A stretch of DNA of 60,193 bases from Rhizobiales bacterium 65-79 (GCA_001896885.1 MKRJ01000043.1:1-60193), one strand, 5' to 3'. Positions 50,616-59,782 are shown, counted from the first letter of the stretch. Notes: generated by a model from the sequence alone, not told the origin. Program-made: numbers and translations.

Positions 50616-52777
50616 TGCCGGCACCGATCAAGCTGCCGCAGCACGCGTCGCTGCCTTCGGCCATTTATGGCAACGACGAGCCCGTGCTTGCCGGCGTGGC
50701 GGTCAGGGACGATGCCGACCGCACGCGACTTCCGCGCTTCGGTGACGATCTTTGGGACCTGGGCGCCGCCATTTTCCGGGTGAACGCCCGCTACAGCAAT
50801 TACCGGCTGAACCTCGCCCGCATCGCCGATCCCGTCACGCGGCGGCTGGCGAAGGAGTACGTGATCGCCCGCCTGCGCATCCATGTGCCGGGATATCGGG
50901 CGCCCTGCGGCGCGACCTCGGCGATCCGCCTGCTGCGCTACATCCAGCATTTCGCCGCGTTCCTCCGCGCAAGGACTGGCGCCGTCCATCTCAGCCGGAT
51001 CGATCAGGCGCTGCTCGACGCCTATCTGGCGTATGCCCGTGACGGCGGACGGCGAACGCCTCACGAGACGGTGAAGTATGTCGAGGTGCCGATCGACCTG
51101 CATCACCTGGCGCCATGGCTAACCGGCGGCGGCATCGGTTTCCTGCCGTGGCGTGGACGTGCGGCGCACCGCGTTGCCGGCCGGCCGCCAGCGCCCGCCG
51201 AGAACGCCACGCCGCGCATTCCCGAGCCGGTCATCGGCGCCATGCTGCGCTGGGCGCTCAAGTATGTCGAGGTCTATGCGCCCGATATCCTCGCGGCGCG
51301 GGCCGAGCTTGACGCTCTCGAAGCCCGCTGCGCCCGATTGATGGCGCGGGACGCGCGGGCCGGACGGGCCGTGGCCAAGAACTATCGCGCCCGCGTGGCC
51401 AAGTGGCTCGACGTGCGCCGGGCCATGGGCCGAGGCGTGCCGATCTGGGAGCACGCGCCCAATGTGGCCCGCCGCATCGACCCGCTCACCGGCGAAGAGA
51501 CCCCGCCCTACAATCTCCATCTGATGCGCCTTCACGCCGGCGCTCCGCAGAGCGGCCGCATCAGCCAGTCCGAGCCGACTGCACGACTGATCGAGAAGGC
51601 AGCCGCCGAGCTCGGAACCGAGATCGGCGGGCTCGATACGCCGATCTCGATCGATCCGGACACCGGACTGCCATGGCGCGAGCGCTTCGACGGCCTCAGC
51701 CTCGCCCGCGAAGAACGGATGTTGCAGGGCGCCTGCTATCTCGTCTGCGCCTACCTCACCGGCATGCGCGACAGCGAGGTGCAGGCGATGCAGCCGGGTT
51801 GCGTGTCGCCGGTGCGCAGCGCCGACGGCCTGGTCGAGCGGTACCGGCTGCGCAGCACGGTGTACAAGCGCCATGGCGCGCGCGGCGTCACGGCCGACTG
51901 GATCACGATCGAGCCCGTCGCTCGCGCCGTCGCGGTGATGGAGGTTCTCTCGGCACGCAATCGCCGAGAGAAGGAACTGTCATCCTTGTGGGTGGCGCTG
52001 AAGGACTGGCCCTGGAGCAACGATCATCTCGGGATGGGTGCAACGCCGACACTCAACCTTTTCCGCGAGGGCCTCGACACGCGCTCGGAGGCCGCGCCGG
52101 CGATTCCGCGCATCGGCGACGAGCCTTGGAAGTTTACGACCCGGCAGCTCCGACGCACGATCGCCTGGTACATCGCCAACCGGCCGTTCGGCACGGTCGC
52201 CGGCAAGATCCAGTACAAGCACGCCTCGGTCGCCATGTTCGAAGGCTATGCCGGATCGGCGCAGGCCGACTTCCGCTTGGCGATCGAGCGCGAACGTGCA
52301 CTCGGCCAGCTCGACGACATTGTCGCCCATTACGAGGCCTATCTTCGCCGTGAAGGCCCGGCGGGACCGGGTGCTGCGCGACTGCGACGCGAGTTCGGCC
52401 GCGTGCAGGAGGAACTTGGCGATCTTCCCGGCCGGATCTTGGACCGCAAGCGGCTGCGCACCATGGTTGCCCATCTCGGGCGGACCCTGCATGTCGGTTT
52501 CCTCAACGACTGCCTGTTCGATGCAGCGACCGCGCTCTGCCTCACCGGCGCGCCAGATGCCGAGCGGACGGCGCCGGCCCTATCGCGCTGCAGCCCCGAC
52601 CGGTGCCCGAACGCCTGCCTGACCGCCCGGCACCGCGAACCGTGGCAGGCCTCGATCGTCGAGGGCGAAGCGCTTCTGGCCGACCGGCGTCTATCGCCGC
52701 TGCAGCGCACGGCGATCCTGCGGGACAACGAGCGCAAGTGCCGGCTGATCGCGCCTCTCATGGACGGTGACGCATGA
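50612..52777 (+). CDS. Tyrosine recombinase C of the trio
   Basis: A 721-residue recombinase, the largest of the three. Catalytic residues: Arg386 (TGMRDSEV), the RQLRR segment at 511-515, His537 (KHAS) and Tyr546 (FEGYAG). The C-terminal 150 residues contain a Cys-rich patch (CSPDRCPNAC) that may bind zinc. The start ATG overlaps the recombinase B stop (ATGA), which supports separate genes and not a fusion. It overlaps the next gene by four bases. Confidence 0.86.
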   Translation: MMPAPIKLPQHASLPSAIYGNDEPVLAGVAVRDDADRTRLPRFGDDLWDLGAAIFRVNARYSNYRLNLARIADPVTRRLAKEYVIARLRIHVPGYRAPCGATSAIRLLRYIQHFAAFLRARTGAVHLSRIDQALLDAYLAYARDGGRRTPHETVKYVEVPIDLHHLAPWLTGGGIGFLPWRGRAAHRVAGRPPAPAENATPRIPEPVIGAMLRWALKYVEVYAPDILAARAELDALEARCARLMARDARAGRAVAKNYRARVAKWLDVRRAMGRGVPIWEHAPNVARRIDPLTGEETPPYNLHLMRLHAGAPQSGRISQSEPTARLIEKAAAELGTEIGGLDTPISIDPDTGLPWRERFDGLSLAREERMLQGACYLVCAYLTGMRDSEVQAMQPGCVSPVRSADGLVERYRLRSTVYKRHGARGVTADWITIEPVARAVAVMEVLSARNRREKELSSLWVALKDWPWSNDHLGMGATPTLNLFREGLDTRSEAAPAIPRIGDEPWKFTTRQLRRTIAWYIANRPFGTVAGKIQYKHASVAMFEGYAGSAQADFRLAIERERALGQLDDIVAHYEAYLRREGPAGPGAARLRREFGRVQEELGDLPGRILDRKRLRTMVAHLGRTLHVGFLNDCLFDAATALCLTGAPDAERTAPALSRCSPDRCPNACLTARHREPWQASIVEGEALLADRRLSPLQRTAILRDNERKCRLIAPLMDGDA

Positions 52778-53214
52778 CCGCGCTCGGGCCGAAGAGCCAA
52801 GCGGCGCTAAGGGCTGCCATGAAGCGGTTGCTCGACGGCCGCCCTGAACGCACCGACGGGGCGCTGACCGTCGCCAACCTGGCGCGCGAGGCCGGCGTCA
52901 GCCGAGCGACGGCGAACCGGGCCGGCGATCTTCTCGCCGAGCTCCGCGCGGCCGAAGCCCGCCTGCGGCGATCGTCGCCCAGGGCCCTCAAGGAACGCAT
53001 CCATGCTCTGGAAGCGGAACTACGCGCCGTGCGTGGTGCCGAGATGGCGGAGCTGCGGGCGCTCACCCGGACGCTCGCGCAGCACATCCAGATGCTGACG
53101 TTGCAGCTCGCCGAGCGAGATGCCGTCATCGAAGGTCTGCGAGCGGAGCTGTCTCGATCCGTGGACGCCAGGGTCGTCCCGTTGCGGCGTCCGCCTCTGG
53201 ACGGCACCGGCTGA
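52774..53214 (+). CDS. TnpC-like helix-turn-helix/coiled-coil protein
   Basis: A 146-residue protein. A helix-turn-helix at about 31-52 (LTVANLAREAGVSRATANRA) is followed by a long Ala/Glu/Arg-rich coiled coil (about 55-130). In Tn554 a small third protein, TnpC, influences insertion orientation and frequency, and similar small genes follow recombinase pairs or trios. That role is inferred here from size, structure and position. The start overlaps the recombinase C stop. Confidence 0.72.
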   Translation: MTALGPKSQAALRAAMKRLLDGRPERTDGALTVANLAREAGVSRATANRAGDLLAELRAAEARLRRSSPRALKERIHALEAELRAVRGAEMAELRALTRTLAQHIQMLTLQLAERDAVIEGLRAELSRSVDARVVPLRRPPLDGTG

Positions 53215-53430
53215 CAGCCGCGCTTCATCCTGACCGGTCCAGGCGCCGCTCGCCGGTCATGGCTGCCTCCCGTGCTCGCCCGTCGAGGCAGGGCTCGGGT
53301 TGTGGCAGACGCTGCCGGCCCATCAACCCTGTTCCGCACCAGCACCGAGAACAGGGTGTGACGGCCCGGCTTCCCGCGTCTGCCCCTGCCGCCTCGCCCT
53401 CGACGGAGAGGGCGAACACAGGAGGCAGCC

Positions 53431-54357
53431 ATGACCACCGATCGCACACCCCAGCCCCGGAACGACATCTACGAGCGTGTCACCAGCCAGATCATCGCCG
53501 CCATCGAGGCCGGCGCCGACCAGTACCGGATGCCCTGGCACCACGACGGATCGGCCATCACTACGCCCGTCAACGTCGCCTCGCGCAAGGCCTATCGTGG
53601 CGTCAACGTCATCGCACTCTGGGCCGCCGCGCACGCCGCCGGCTTTCCCGCCGGCATCTGGGGCACCTATCGCCAGTGGCAGGCGCTCGGCGCCCAGGTC
53701 CGCAAGGGCGAGCGCGGGCACCTCGTCGTGTTCTGGAAGACCGTCGATCGCCACGGCAAGGCAGACGTACAGGACGGCGACGAGGATCGCGACGAGCCCG
53801 CCCGGCGCATGTTCGCCCGCGGCTACACGGTCTTCAACTGCGCGCAGGTCGACGGCTACACGCCGCCCGAGATACCGGTGCTACCCGAGGCCGAGCGCAT
53901 CGAGCGGGCCGAACGGTTCTGCGCAGCGCTCGGCATCGACATCCGCCACGGCGGATCGCAGGCCTGTTACCGCCCATCCACCGACCACGTGCAGATGCCC
54001 GACTTCGCCTGCTTCCGCGATGCCGCAGCCTATTACGCCGTGCTGCTCCACGAATGCGGGCACGCCTCCGGCGCCAGGCATCGCCTCGACCGTGATCTCT
54101 CCGGACGGTTCGGCTCGGCCGCCTATGCTATGGAGGAATGCACGGTCGAGCTCCTGAGCGCCATGATCTGCGCCGACCTCCATCTCAGCGTCGAGCCGCG
54201 GCCCGACCACGCCAGCTATATCGCCTCCTGGCTCGAGGTGCTTCGCTCCGACAAGCGCGCGATCTTCACCGCCGCAGCCAAGGCGCAGCAGATCGCCGAC
54301 TGGCTGCACGCCCAGCAGGGCAACGCTTGCCGGAACGACGTCAGGGGCGCCGCATAG
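53431..54357 (+). CDS. ArdC-like antirestriction protein
   Basis: A 308-residue protein. The N-terminal ssDNA-binding domain is about 1-145 (NDIYERVTSQIIAAIEAGA, then NVASRKAYRGVNVIALW), and a zincin-like metallopeptidase domain has HECGH at 207-211. ArdC proteins protect incoming DNA from host restriction or nucleases, mostly on plasmids and ICEs. Here it lies inside the transposon, between the recombinases and mer genes. An aggaggcag ribosome site precedes the ATG. The 216 bases upstream show no gene. Confidence 0.88.
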   Translation: MTTDRTPQPRNDIYERVTSQIIAAIEAGADQYRMPWHHDGSAITTPVNVASRKAYRGVNVIALWAAAHAAGFPAGIWGTYRQWQALGAQVRKGERGHLVVFWKTVDRHGKADVQDGDEDRDEPARRMFARGYTVFNCAQVDGYTPPEIPVLPEAERIERAERFCAALGIDIRHGGSQACYRPSTDHVQMPDFACFRDAAAYYAVLLHECGHASGARHRLDRDLSGRFGSAAYAMEECTVELLSAMICADLHLSVEPRPDHASYIASWLEVLRSDKRAIFTAAAKAQQIADWLHAQQGNACRNDVRGAA

Positions 54358-54373
54358 GCGCTCCTCGACCCGA

Positions 54374-54802
54374 TCAGTTGACAGTTCGCTCCCGGAACAG
54401 CGCCTCAATCAGCGGACATTCCGGCCGCGTGCCGTCGGCGCATTGCGCGACGACGTCCTTGAGCACCCGCTCCATGCGCTTCAGGTCAGCGATCTTCGCC
54501 CGCACATCGTCGAGATGCGCGGCGGCGACCGCGCTTGCCTCGGCGCAGGGCTGGTCGCGTTCGTCGACCAGGCGCAACAGCTCGCGGATTTCGTCGAGTG
54601 AGAAGCCGAGCTCGCGTGCCCGCAGCACAAAGCGAAGGCGCCGCTCGTGCGTCGTGTCGTAGCTGCGGTAGCCGGCCGCCGTGCGCGGTGGCTCGGGCAG
54701 GAGCCCGACCTTCTCGTAGTAGCGCACAGTCTCCAGATTGCTGCCCGTCCGCCGGGCGAGCTCAGCCCGCTGCAGGCCCTTCACGCCAGCGTGATCGCGC
54801 AT
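54374..54802 (-). CDS. merR: Mercury-responsive regulator MerR
   Basis: A 142-residue MerR-family activator/repressor. The winged helix has LARRTGSNLETVRYYEKVGLLPEPPRT. The three Hg(II)-binding cysteines of true MerR are present (QPCAE, AQCADG and PECPL). It is divergent from merT with a dyad operator between. The start at 54802 gives the standard N terminus; the longer frame upstream is across the promoter. It should repress merTPF-merBA without Hg and activate with it. Confidence 0.93.
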   Translation of the reverse strand: MRDHAGVKGLQRAELARRTGSNLETVRYYEKVGLLPEPPRTAAGYRSYDTTHERRLRFVLRARELGFSLDEIRELLRLVDERDQPCAEASAVAAAHLDDVRAKIADLKRMERVLKDVVAQCADGTRPECPLIEALFRERTVN

Positions 54803-54816
54803 CGCAAAAATCCCTC

Positions 54817-54847
54817 TTGACCCTGTAGTTGCTACAGACCGCATGGT
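54817..54847 (+). promoter_or_regulatory. mer operator-promoter
   Basis: A -35 box TTGACC (54817-54822), then a 19-base spacer holding the dyad CTGTAG-TTG-CTACAG (54823-54837), then a weak -10 CATGGT (54842-54847). The overlong 19-base spacer with a central dyad is the hallmark of MerR-controlled promoters, which need MerR twisting to function. Confidence 0.7.
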
Positions 54848-54888
54848 ACTGCGCAATGAGGATTTCGGCAAGGAAAGCGAGATCGGAC

Positions 54889-55314
54889 ATGGATATATCG
54901 CGACCCAGCACGGCGGGCATGACGTCCGCCACGACCGACGTGCTCGCGTCGGACCGAGCCGAAGTCGGACGGCAGCGCCTGGTCGCCGTCGGCGGCATTC
55001 TCGGCGCGCTTGCCGCCTCCTCGTGCTGCATCGTCCCGCTCATCCTGTTTAGCCTAGGCATTGGTGGCGCCTGGATCGGCAATCTGACGGCGCTCGCGCC
55101 CTACAAGCCGCTCTTCGTCGCCGGGACGACGGGCGTTCTCGGCTACGGCTTCTATCTCGTCTACTGGAAGCCGAGGCGGGCCTGCGCCGAGGATGCTGCC
55201 TGCGCGCGCCCGATCCCCAGCCGCATTGTCCAGATCGCGCTCTGGTTTGCGACGGTGCTCGTCGCGGCCGCCTTCGCATTCGACTACGTCGCCCCGCTGC
55301 TGCTTTCCGCCTGA
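54889..55314 (+). CDS. merT: Mercuric ion transporter MerT
   Basis: A 141-residue inner-membrane protein. A 30-residue polar N terminus precedes three membrane helices. The first has the Hg-binding pair SSCC (Cys46-Cys47). Two further cysteines lie in the cytoplasmic loop (Cys99 and Cys105, ACAEDAAC). MerT moves Hg(II) from MerP to the cytoplasm for reduction. The start was placed at 54889; the longer frame crosses the promoter. First gene of the induced operon. Confidence 0.93.
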   Translation: MDISRPSTAGMTSATTDVLASDRAEVGRQRLVAVGGILGALAASSCCIVPLILFSLGIGGAWIGNLTALAPYKPLFVAGTTGVLGYGFYLVYWKPRRACAEDAACARPIPSRIVQIALWFATVLVAAAFAFDYVAPLLLSA

Positions 55315-55335
55315 CACCAAGAGGAGACCCGTCCC

Positions 55336-55632
55336 ATGAAGAAGAGTTTGAGTGCTCTTGCTTTGATCATGTCGGTGATGACCGCGCCTGCCGTGTTCGC
55401 TACCGAACGCACAGTCACCTTCGCCATCGACAACATGACCTGCGCCTCCTGCCCCTACATCGTGAAGACCTCGATGGCGGCGGTCCCCGGGGTCTCGACG
55501 GTGGCCGTCTCGTTCGAAGCCAAGACCGCGACCGTGACCTTCGACGACGCGCAGACGACCCCGGATGCCATCGCGGCCGCCAGCATGAATGCCGGCTATC
55601 CGGCCCGCCCGACGCAGGAGCAAGGCAGTTGA
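55336..55632 (+). CDS. merP: Periplasmic mercury-binding protein MerP
   Basis: A 98-residue protein: signal peptide about 1-22 (ending VFA), then a heavy-metal-associated fold with the metal site NMTCASC (Cys36 and Cys39). MerP captures Hg(II) in the periplasm and hands it to MerT. A gaggag ribosome site precedes the ATG; it starts 21 bases after merT. Confidence 0.95.
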   Translation: MKKSLSALALIMSVMTAPAVFATERTVTFAIDNMTCASCPYIVKTSMAAVPGVSTVAVSFEAKTATVTFDDAQTTPDAIAAASMNAGYPARPTQEQGS

Positions 55633-55633
55633 C

Positions 55634-55882
55634 ATGCATGACCGCGCCCTGATCCGCACCGGCGCCGCAGGCGCCATTGTCGTTGCGATCTGCTGCGCGG
55701 CGCCACTCCTTGCCGTGCCCCCGCCGCTGGCCGGCCTCGGCGCGTGGTTGACGGGTTCGGGTCTGGTCGTGCTTTCCCTGATCGCCGCGGGCCTCGGGCT
55801 TGTCGCCTGCGGCATCCATCATCGCCGTGCAAAGGTCGTCTGTTCCAACACGAAGATTCTGAATGAAGGCCTGAAGCCATGA
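55634..55882 (+). CDS. merF: Mercury transporter MerF
   Basis: An 82-residue membrane protein with two helices and a vicinal Cys pair (ICCA, Cys20-Cys21) in the first, as in MerF. A further Cys lies at each of positions 59 and 70. It gives a second route for Hg(II) entry besides MerT. It starts one base after the merP stop and overlaps the next gene by four bases. Confidence 0.88.
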   Translation: MHDRALIRTGAAGAIVVAICCAAPLLAVPPPLAGLGAWLTGSGLVVLSLIAAGLGLVACGIHHRRAKVVCSNTKILNEGLKP

Positions 55883-58182
55883 ACGATTGCTGCACATCCT
55901 CCGCGTCCCGCGACAAGGCGACGGTTTCTACATCCGCAACGGTGCCGAGCTTGGCCGTGCGGCCGGGTGTGACGTTTCCGGACTGGTCGGTGGTTTCGTC
56001 ACCCGTGGTGAAGGAGGCCCTGCTGGCCATGGTCGGCTCCGACCATGTGCTCAACCGCTGGAGCGGCTACGAGGCGGCCACGGATCGCGTGCGCGTTGCG
56101 TTGCTACAGCTCTACGCCGAACACGGGCGAGCCCCGACCCCAAGCGCGCTTGCCAAGCGTGCGGGGCTGAGCGAGGAAGCCGTCCGTGCGCTGCTCGAAG
56201 AGCTCCGCCGTCGCGACCTCGTCGTACTCGATGGCGACATGATTGTCGGCGCGTATCCCTTCACCGACCGCGACACCGGCCACCGGGTCACACTGGACGG
56301 ACGCACTCTTACTGCGATGTGCGCGGTCGACGCGCTCGGCATCGGCGCTATGACCGACCAAGACATCTCGATCGTCTCGCGCTGCCGCCACTGCGGCGCG
56401 CCGGTCCGGATCACCACGCAGGAACGGGGCCGGGCTCTGGCCGACGTTGAGCCGACGACGGCCGTCGTATGGCTCAGCGTCCATTACGAAGGCGGATGCG
56501 CTGCGAACTCGCTGTGCACTGCAACATCCTTCTTCTGTTCCGACGATCACCTCGCCGCGTGGCGCCGGCAGCGTCCTGCAGACGAGCCGGGATTCCGGCT
56601 GTCGATCGAGGAAGCTCTCGAAGCAGGTCGGGCGATCTTCGGGCCCAGCCTTGCCGGAATCGGCACAATCGCCGGCCACGGCAACAACGCGGCCGAGACA
56701 CAAGGTGAGCCTCAATCGTCGGGCGATACGGCATCGCCGGACAGGCCCGTGACGCATCGGCGCCTTGGCACGAATGGCCGCAACAATGGTTCCTACGACC
56801 TTGCCATCATCGGCGCCGGCTCGGCCGGCTTCTCGGCCGCGATCACGGCAGCCGATCAGGGCGCCCAGGTGGCCCTCATCGGCAGCGGCACCATCGGCGG
56901 CACCTGCGTCAATATCGGTTGCGTGCCGTCGAAGACGCTGATCCGCGCCGCCGAGACGCTCCACAATGCCCGAGCCGCGGCACGTTTCGCCGGCATCACG
57001 GCCGAGGCCGAACTGACCGACTGGGGCGGAACCGTCCGTCAGAAGGACGCGCTGGTTTCGGAGCTACGTCAGGCCAAGTACGCCGACCTGCTCCCGGCTT
57101 ACAACGGCATCGCCTATCGCGAAGGGCCGGCGCGCATCGTGGACGGCGGCGTCCAGGTGGACGGCACGTTTGTCTCAGCCGGCAAGATCATCATCGCGAC
57201 CGGCGCGCGACCGGCCGTCCCTGTCATCCCCGGCATCGAGACCGTGCCATACCTGACGAGCACGACGGCGCTTGATCTCGAGGCGCTGCCCCGATCTCTG
57301 CTCGTGATCGGCGGCGGCTATATCGGGGCCGAACTCGCCCAGATGTTCGCCCGCGCCGGCGTCGAGGTGACGCTGGTGTGCCGCTCGCGTCTCCTTCCGG
57401 AGGCCGAACCCGAGATCGGCACGGCGCTGACGGGGTATTTCATGGACGAGAGCATCGCGGTGATTTCCGGCATCACGTACCGGACGATCCGCAAGACCGC
57501 GGACGGTGTTGCACTCACTGTCCATCGCGACGGCAAGGACGTCACGATCGACGCCGATCAGGTGCTCGTGGCGACGGGCCGCGCGCCCAATATCGAAGGT
57601 CTCGGGCTCGCCGAGCATGGGATCGCTCTCTCGCCGAAGGGCGGCATCTTCGTCGATGACCGCATGCGCACGACAAGATCGGGCGTGTACGCTGCCGGCG
57701 ACGTCACCGGTCACGATCAGTTCGTCTACATGGCCGCCTACGGTGCCAAGCTCGCGGCGAAGAACGCCCTCAACGGCGACAGCCTGCGCTACGACAACAG
57801 TGTCATGCCGGCCATCGTCTTCACCGATCCGCAGGTGGCGAGCGTCGGGCTGACAGAGGCGGCTGCGCGGACCGCCGGCCACGCCGTCCGTGTCTCCACG
57901 ATCGGTCTCGACCAGGTGCCGCGCGCGATTGCCGCCCGAGACACACGCGGGCTCATCAAGCTCGTCGCCGACGCTGGCAGCGGCCGGCTGCTCGGGGCGC
58001 ATATCCTCGCACCGGAGGGAGCCGACAGCATCCAGACGGCGGCCCTGGCAATCCGGCACGGCCTCACCGTCGACGACCTCGCGGATACGCTCTTTCCGTA
58101 TCTCACCACCGTTGAGGGCCTGAAGCTCGCGGCTCTTGCCTTCGACAAGGACGTGGCGAAGCTCTCATGCTGCGCCGGCTGA
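55879..58182 (+). CDS. merA: Fused organomercurial lyase-mercuric reductase (MerB-MerA)
   Basis: A 767-residue bifunctional protein. Residues about 30-260 are MerB: a helical winged-helix-like N-terminal part, then the catalytic residues Cys148 and Asp151 (MCAVD) and Cys213 (SLCTATSFF), matching the Cys-Asp-Cys triad of alkylmercury lyases. A 40-residue polar linker (about 265-305) leads to MerA (306-767) with FAD motif GAGSAG, redox Cys343/Cys348 (GTCVNIGC), NADPH motif GGGYIGAE and the C-terminal Hg-binding pair Cys764-Cys765. The usual NmerA metal domain is absent, its place taken by MerB. It should cleave C-Hg bonds and reduce the released Hg(II). Confidence 0.93.
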   Translation: MNDCCTSSASRDKATVSTSATVPSLAVRPGVTFPDWSVVSSPVVKEALLAMVGSDHVLNRWSGYEAATDRVRVALLQLYAEHGRAPTPSALAKRAGLSEEAVRALLEELRRRDLVVLDGDMIVGAYPFTDRDTGHRVTLDGRTLTAMCAVDALGIGAMTDQDISIVSRCRHCGAPVRITTQERGRALADVEPTTAVVWLSVHYEGGCAANSLCTATSFFCSDDHLAAWRRQRPADEPGFRLSIEEALEAGRAIFGPSLAGIGTIAGHGNNAAETQGEPQSSGDTASPDRPVTHRRLGTNGRNNGSYDLAIIGAGSAGFSAAITAADQGAQVALIGSGTIGGTCVNIGCVPSKTLIRAAETLHNARAAARFAGITAEAELTDWGGTVRQKDALVSELRQAKYADLLPAYNGIAYREGPARIVDGGVQVDGTFVSAGKIIIATGARPAVPVIPGIETVPYLTSTTALDLEALPRSLLVIGGGYIGAELAQMFARAGVEVTLVCRSRLLPEAEPEIGTALTGYFMDESIAVISGITYRTIRKTADGVALTVHRDGKDVTIDADQVLVATGRAPNIEGLGLAEHGIALSPKGGIFVDDRMRTTRSGVYAAGDVTGHDQFVYMAAYGAKLAAKNALNGDSLRYDNSVMPAIVFTDPQVASVGLTEAAARTAGHAVRVSTIGLDQVPRAIAARDTRGLIKLVADAGSGRLLGAHILAPEGADSIQTAALAIRHGLTVDDLADTLFPYLTTVEGLKLAALAFDKDVAKLSCCAG

Positions 58183-58229
58183 GCCGTGAAGGCTCGGATG
58201 TCGAACGTGACAATGTTGGAGGAGATCTA

Positions 58230-59576
58230 GTGGCGAAGAGATATGACCTTGCGATCATCGGCACGGGAACGGCTGCGATCGTAACAGCACACAGGGTTCG
58301 TGCGGCTGGCTGGAGCGTCGCCGTCGCGGACTTCCGGCCCTTCGGGGGCACCTGCGCCTTGCGCGGTTGCGATCCGAAGAAGATGATGGTCGGCGGCGCC
58401 GAGGCGGCTGATCACGCCTGGCGCATGAGCGGACGTGGAATCGAAGGGGACGCGACGCTCGATTGGACGGGACTGATGGCCTTCAAGCGCAGCTTCACCG
58501 ATCCGGTACCGCAGAAGCGTGAGAAAGCCTTTGCCGACAAAGGGATTCACGCCTTCCACGGTCACGTTCGCTTTATCGGCCCGAATGCGCTCGAGTTCGG
58601 AGGAGAGAGGATCGAGGCGGACCGTATCGTGATCGCCGCCGGCGCCGAGGCCGTGCCGCTCGGCATTCCGGGCGAGCAGCACCTGATCACCAATGAAGGC
58701 TTCCTGGAACTGGAGAGCCTGCCTGAACGCATCGTCCTTGTCGGCGGCGGTTATATCGCGGCCGAGTTTTCGCACATCGCGGCGCGCGCCGGAGCACAGG
58801 TCACAATTCTTCAGCACGGGAAGCGAATGCTCAAGCAATTCGACCCCGATCTCGTCGGCTGGCTGATGGACAAGTTCAGCGAGCGCGGCATCAATGTCCG
58901 CACACAGGCAGGGGTGACCGCCATTGAGAAGGTATCAGACGGCTATCGCGTCCGGGCGGACTGTCCTGACGGCGAACTCGATATGGACGCAGATCTGGTC
59001 GTCCATGCCGCGGGTCGGGCGCCGGCGCTCGCGACGCTCGATCTCGATGCCGGGAGCGTAAAGCACCATAACGGGCGGCTGGCGTTGAACGGATTTTTGC
59101 AAAGCGTCTCCAACCCCGCGGTCTACGCAGCAGGTGATGCCGCCGGCCTAGGACCGCCGCTCACTCCGGTATCAAGCCATGACGCGAAGGTAGTCTCGGC
59201 GAACCTGCTCAACGGCAACACGGTCAGGCCTGAATACACAGGCGTTCCGAGTGTCGCCTTCACCATCCCGCCGATCGCGGCCGTCGGCATGAGCGAAGCC
59301 AAGGCGCGTGAGAAAGGCCTGAACGTTCGCGTAAAGACCGAGCGCGTGGACGGCTGGTTCACCGCACGCCAGCAGGCCGAGACGGTGTATGGCTTCAAAA
59401 CGTTGGTCGACGCGGACACTGACCGCATCCTCGGCGCCCATCTTGTCGGTCCGCACGCTGACGAAGTGATCAACATCTTTGCACTGGCGATCAGGCAAGG
59501 GCTGACGGCAGAGCAGTTGAAGACCACCATGTTCGCATATCCCAGCGGCGCGTCAGATATCGGCGAGATGCTTTGA
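58230..59576 (+). CDS. Second FAD-dependent disulfide reductase of the mer operon
   Basis: A 448-residue flavoprotein with FAD motif IGTGTAA, redox cysteines in GGTCALRGCDPKK, NAD(P)H motif VGGGYIAAEFSH and the VYAAGDAAG segment. It lacks the terminal Cys-Cys of MerA and the HPxxxE of lipoamide dehydrogenase. It resembles glutathione-reductase-like proteins that accompany mer genes in some alphaproteobacteria; a role in thiol supply or metal reduction is inferred. The GTG at 58230 after GGAGGAG is the start. It follows merBA by 47 bases. Confidence 0.87.
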   Translation: MAKRYDLAIIGTGTAAIVTAHRVRAAGWSVAVADFRPFGGTCALRGCDPKKMMVGGAEAADHAWRMSGRGIEGDATLDWTGLMAFKRSFTDPVPQKREKAFADKGIHAFHGHVRFIGPNALEFGGERIEADRIVIAAGAEAVPLGIPGEQHLITNEGFLELESLPERIVLVGGGYIAAEFSHIAARAGAQVTILQHGKRMLKQFDPDLVGWLMDKFSERGINVRTQAGVTAIEKVSDGYRVRADCPDGELDMDADLVVHAAGRAPALATLDLDAGSVKHHNGRLALNGFLQSVSNPAVYAAGDAAGLGPPLTPVSSHDAKVVSANLLNGNTVRPEYTGVPSVAFTIPPIAAVGMSEAKAREKGLNVRVKTERVDGWFTARQQAETVYGFKTLVDADTDRILGAHLVGPHADEVINIFALAIRQGLTAEQLKTTMFAYPSGASDIGEML

Positions 59577-59782
59577 GCGTAAGTGAGGTGGTCGACCGGT
59601 ACGGCCGCGGAGCAGTCTGCACGAAAGAAATCCCTTCACCAGTCGCATTCGGTTCGCTGAGCAGTCGTAAAAACCACGAACCGCAATGCGAAGAGCAGCC
59701 CTCCAGATACTCCCGAGTGTCTCACCCGTTCTAAAACCGCGCAACGCCGCCAGATCGGCTGGTTTCGGCTGATGAAAGTCCG

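Noticed and set aside
48773-52777. A single 1334-residue recombinase fusion
   Set aside because: The middle 150 residues are Arg/Pro-rich wrong-frame sequence; the alternative frame has conserved-looking cysteines and stops at an ATGA overlap, so two genes with a one-base frameshift explain it better.
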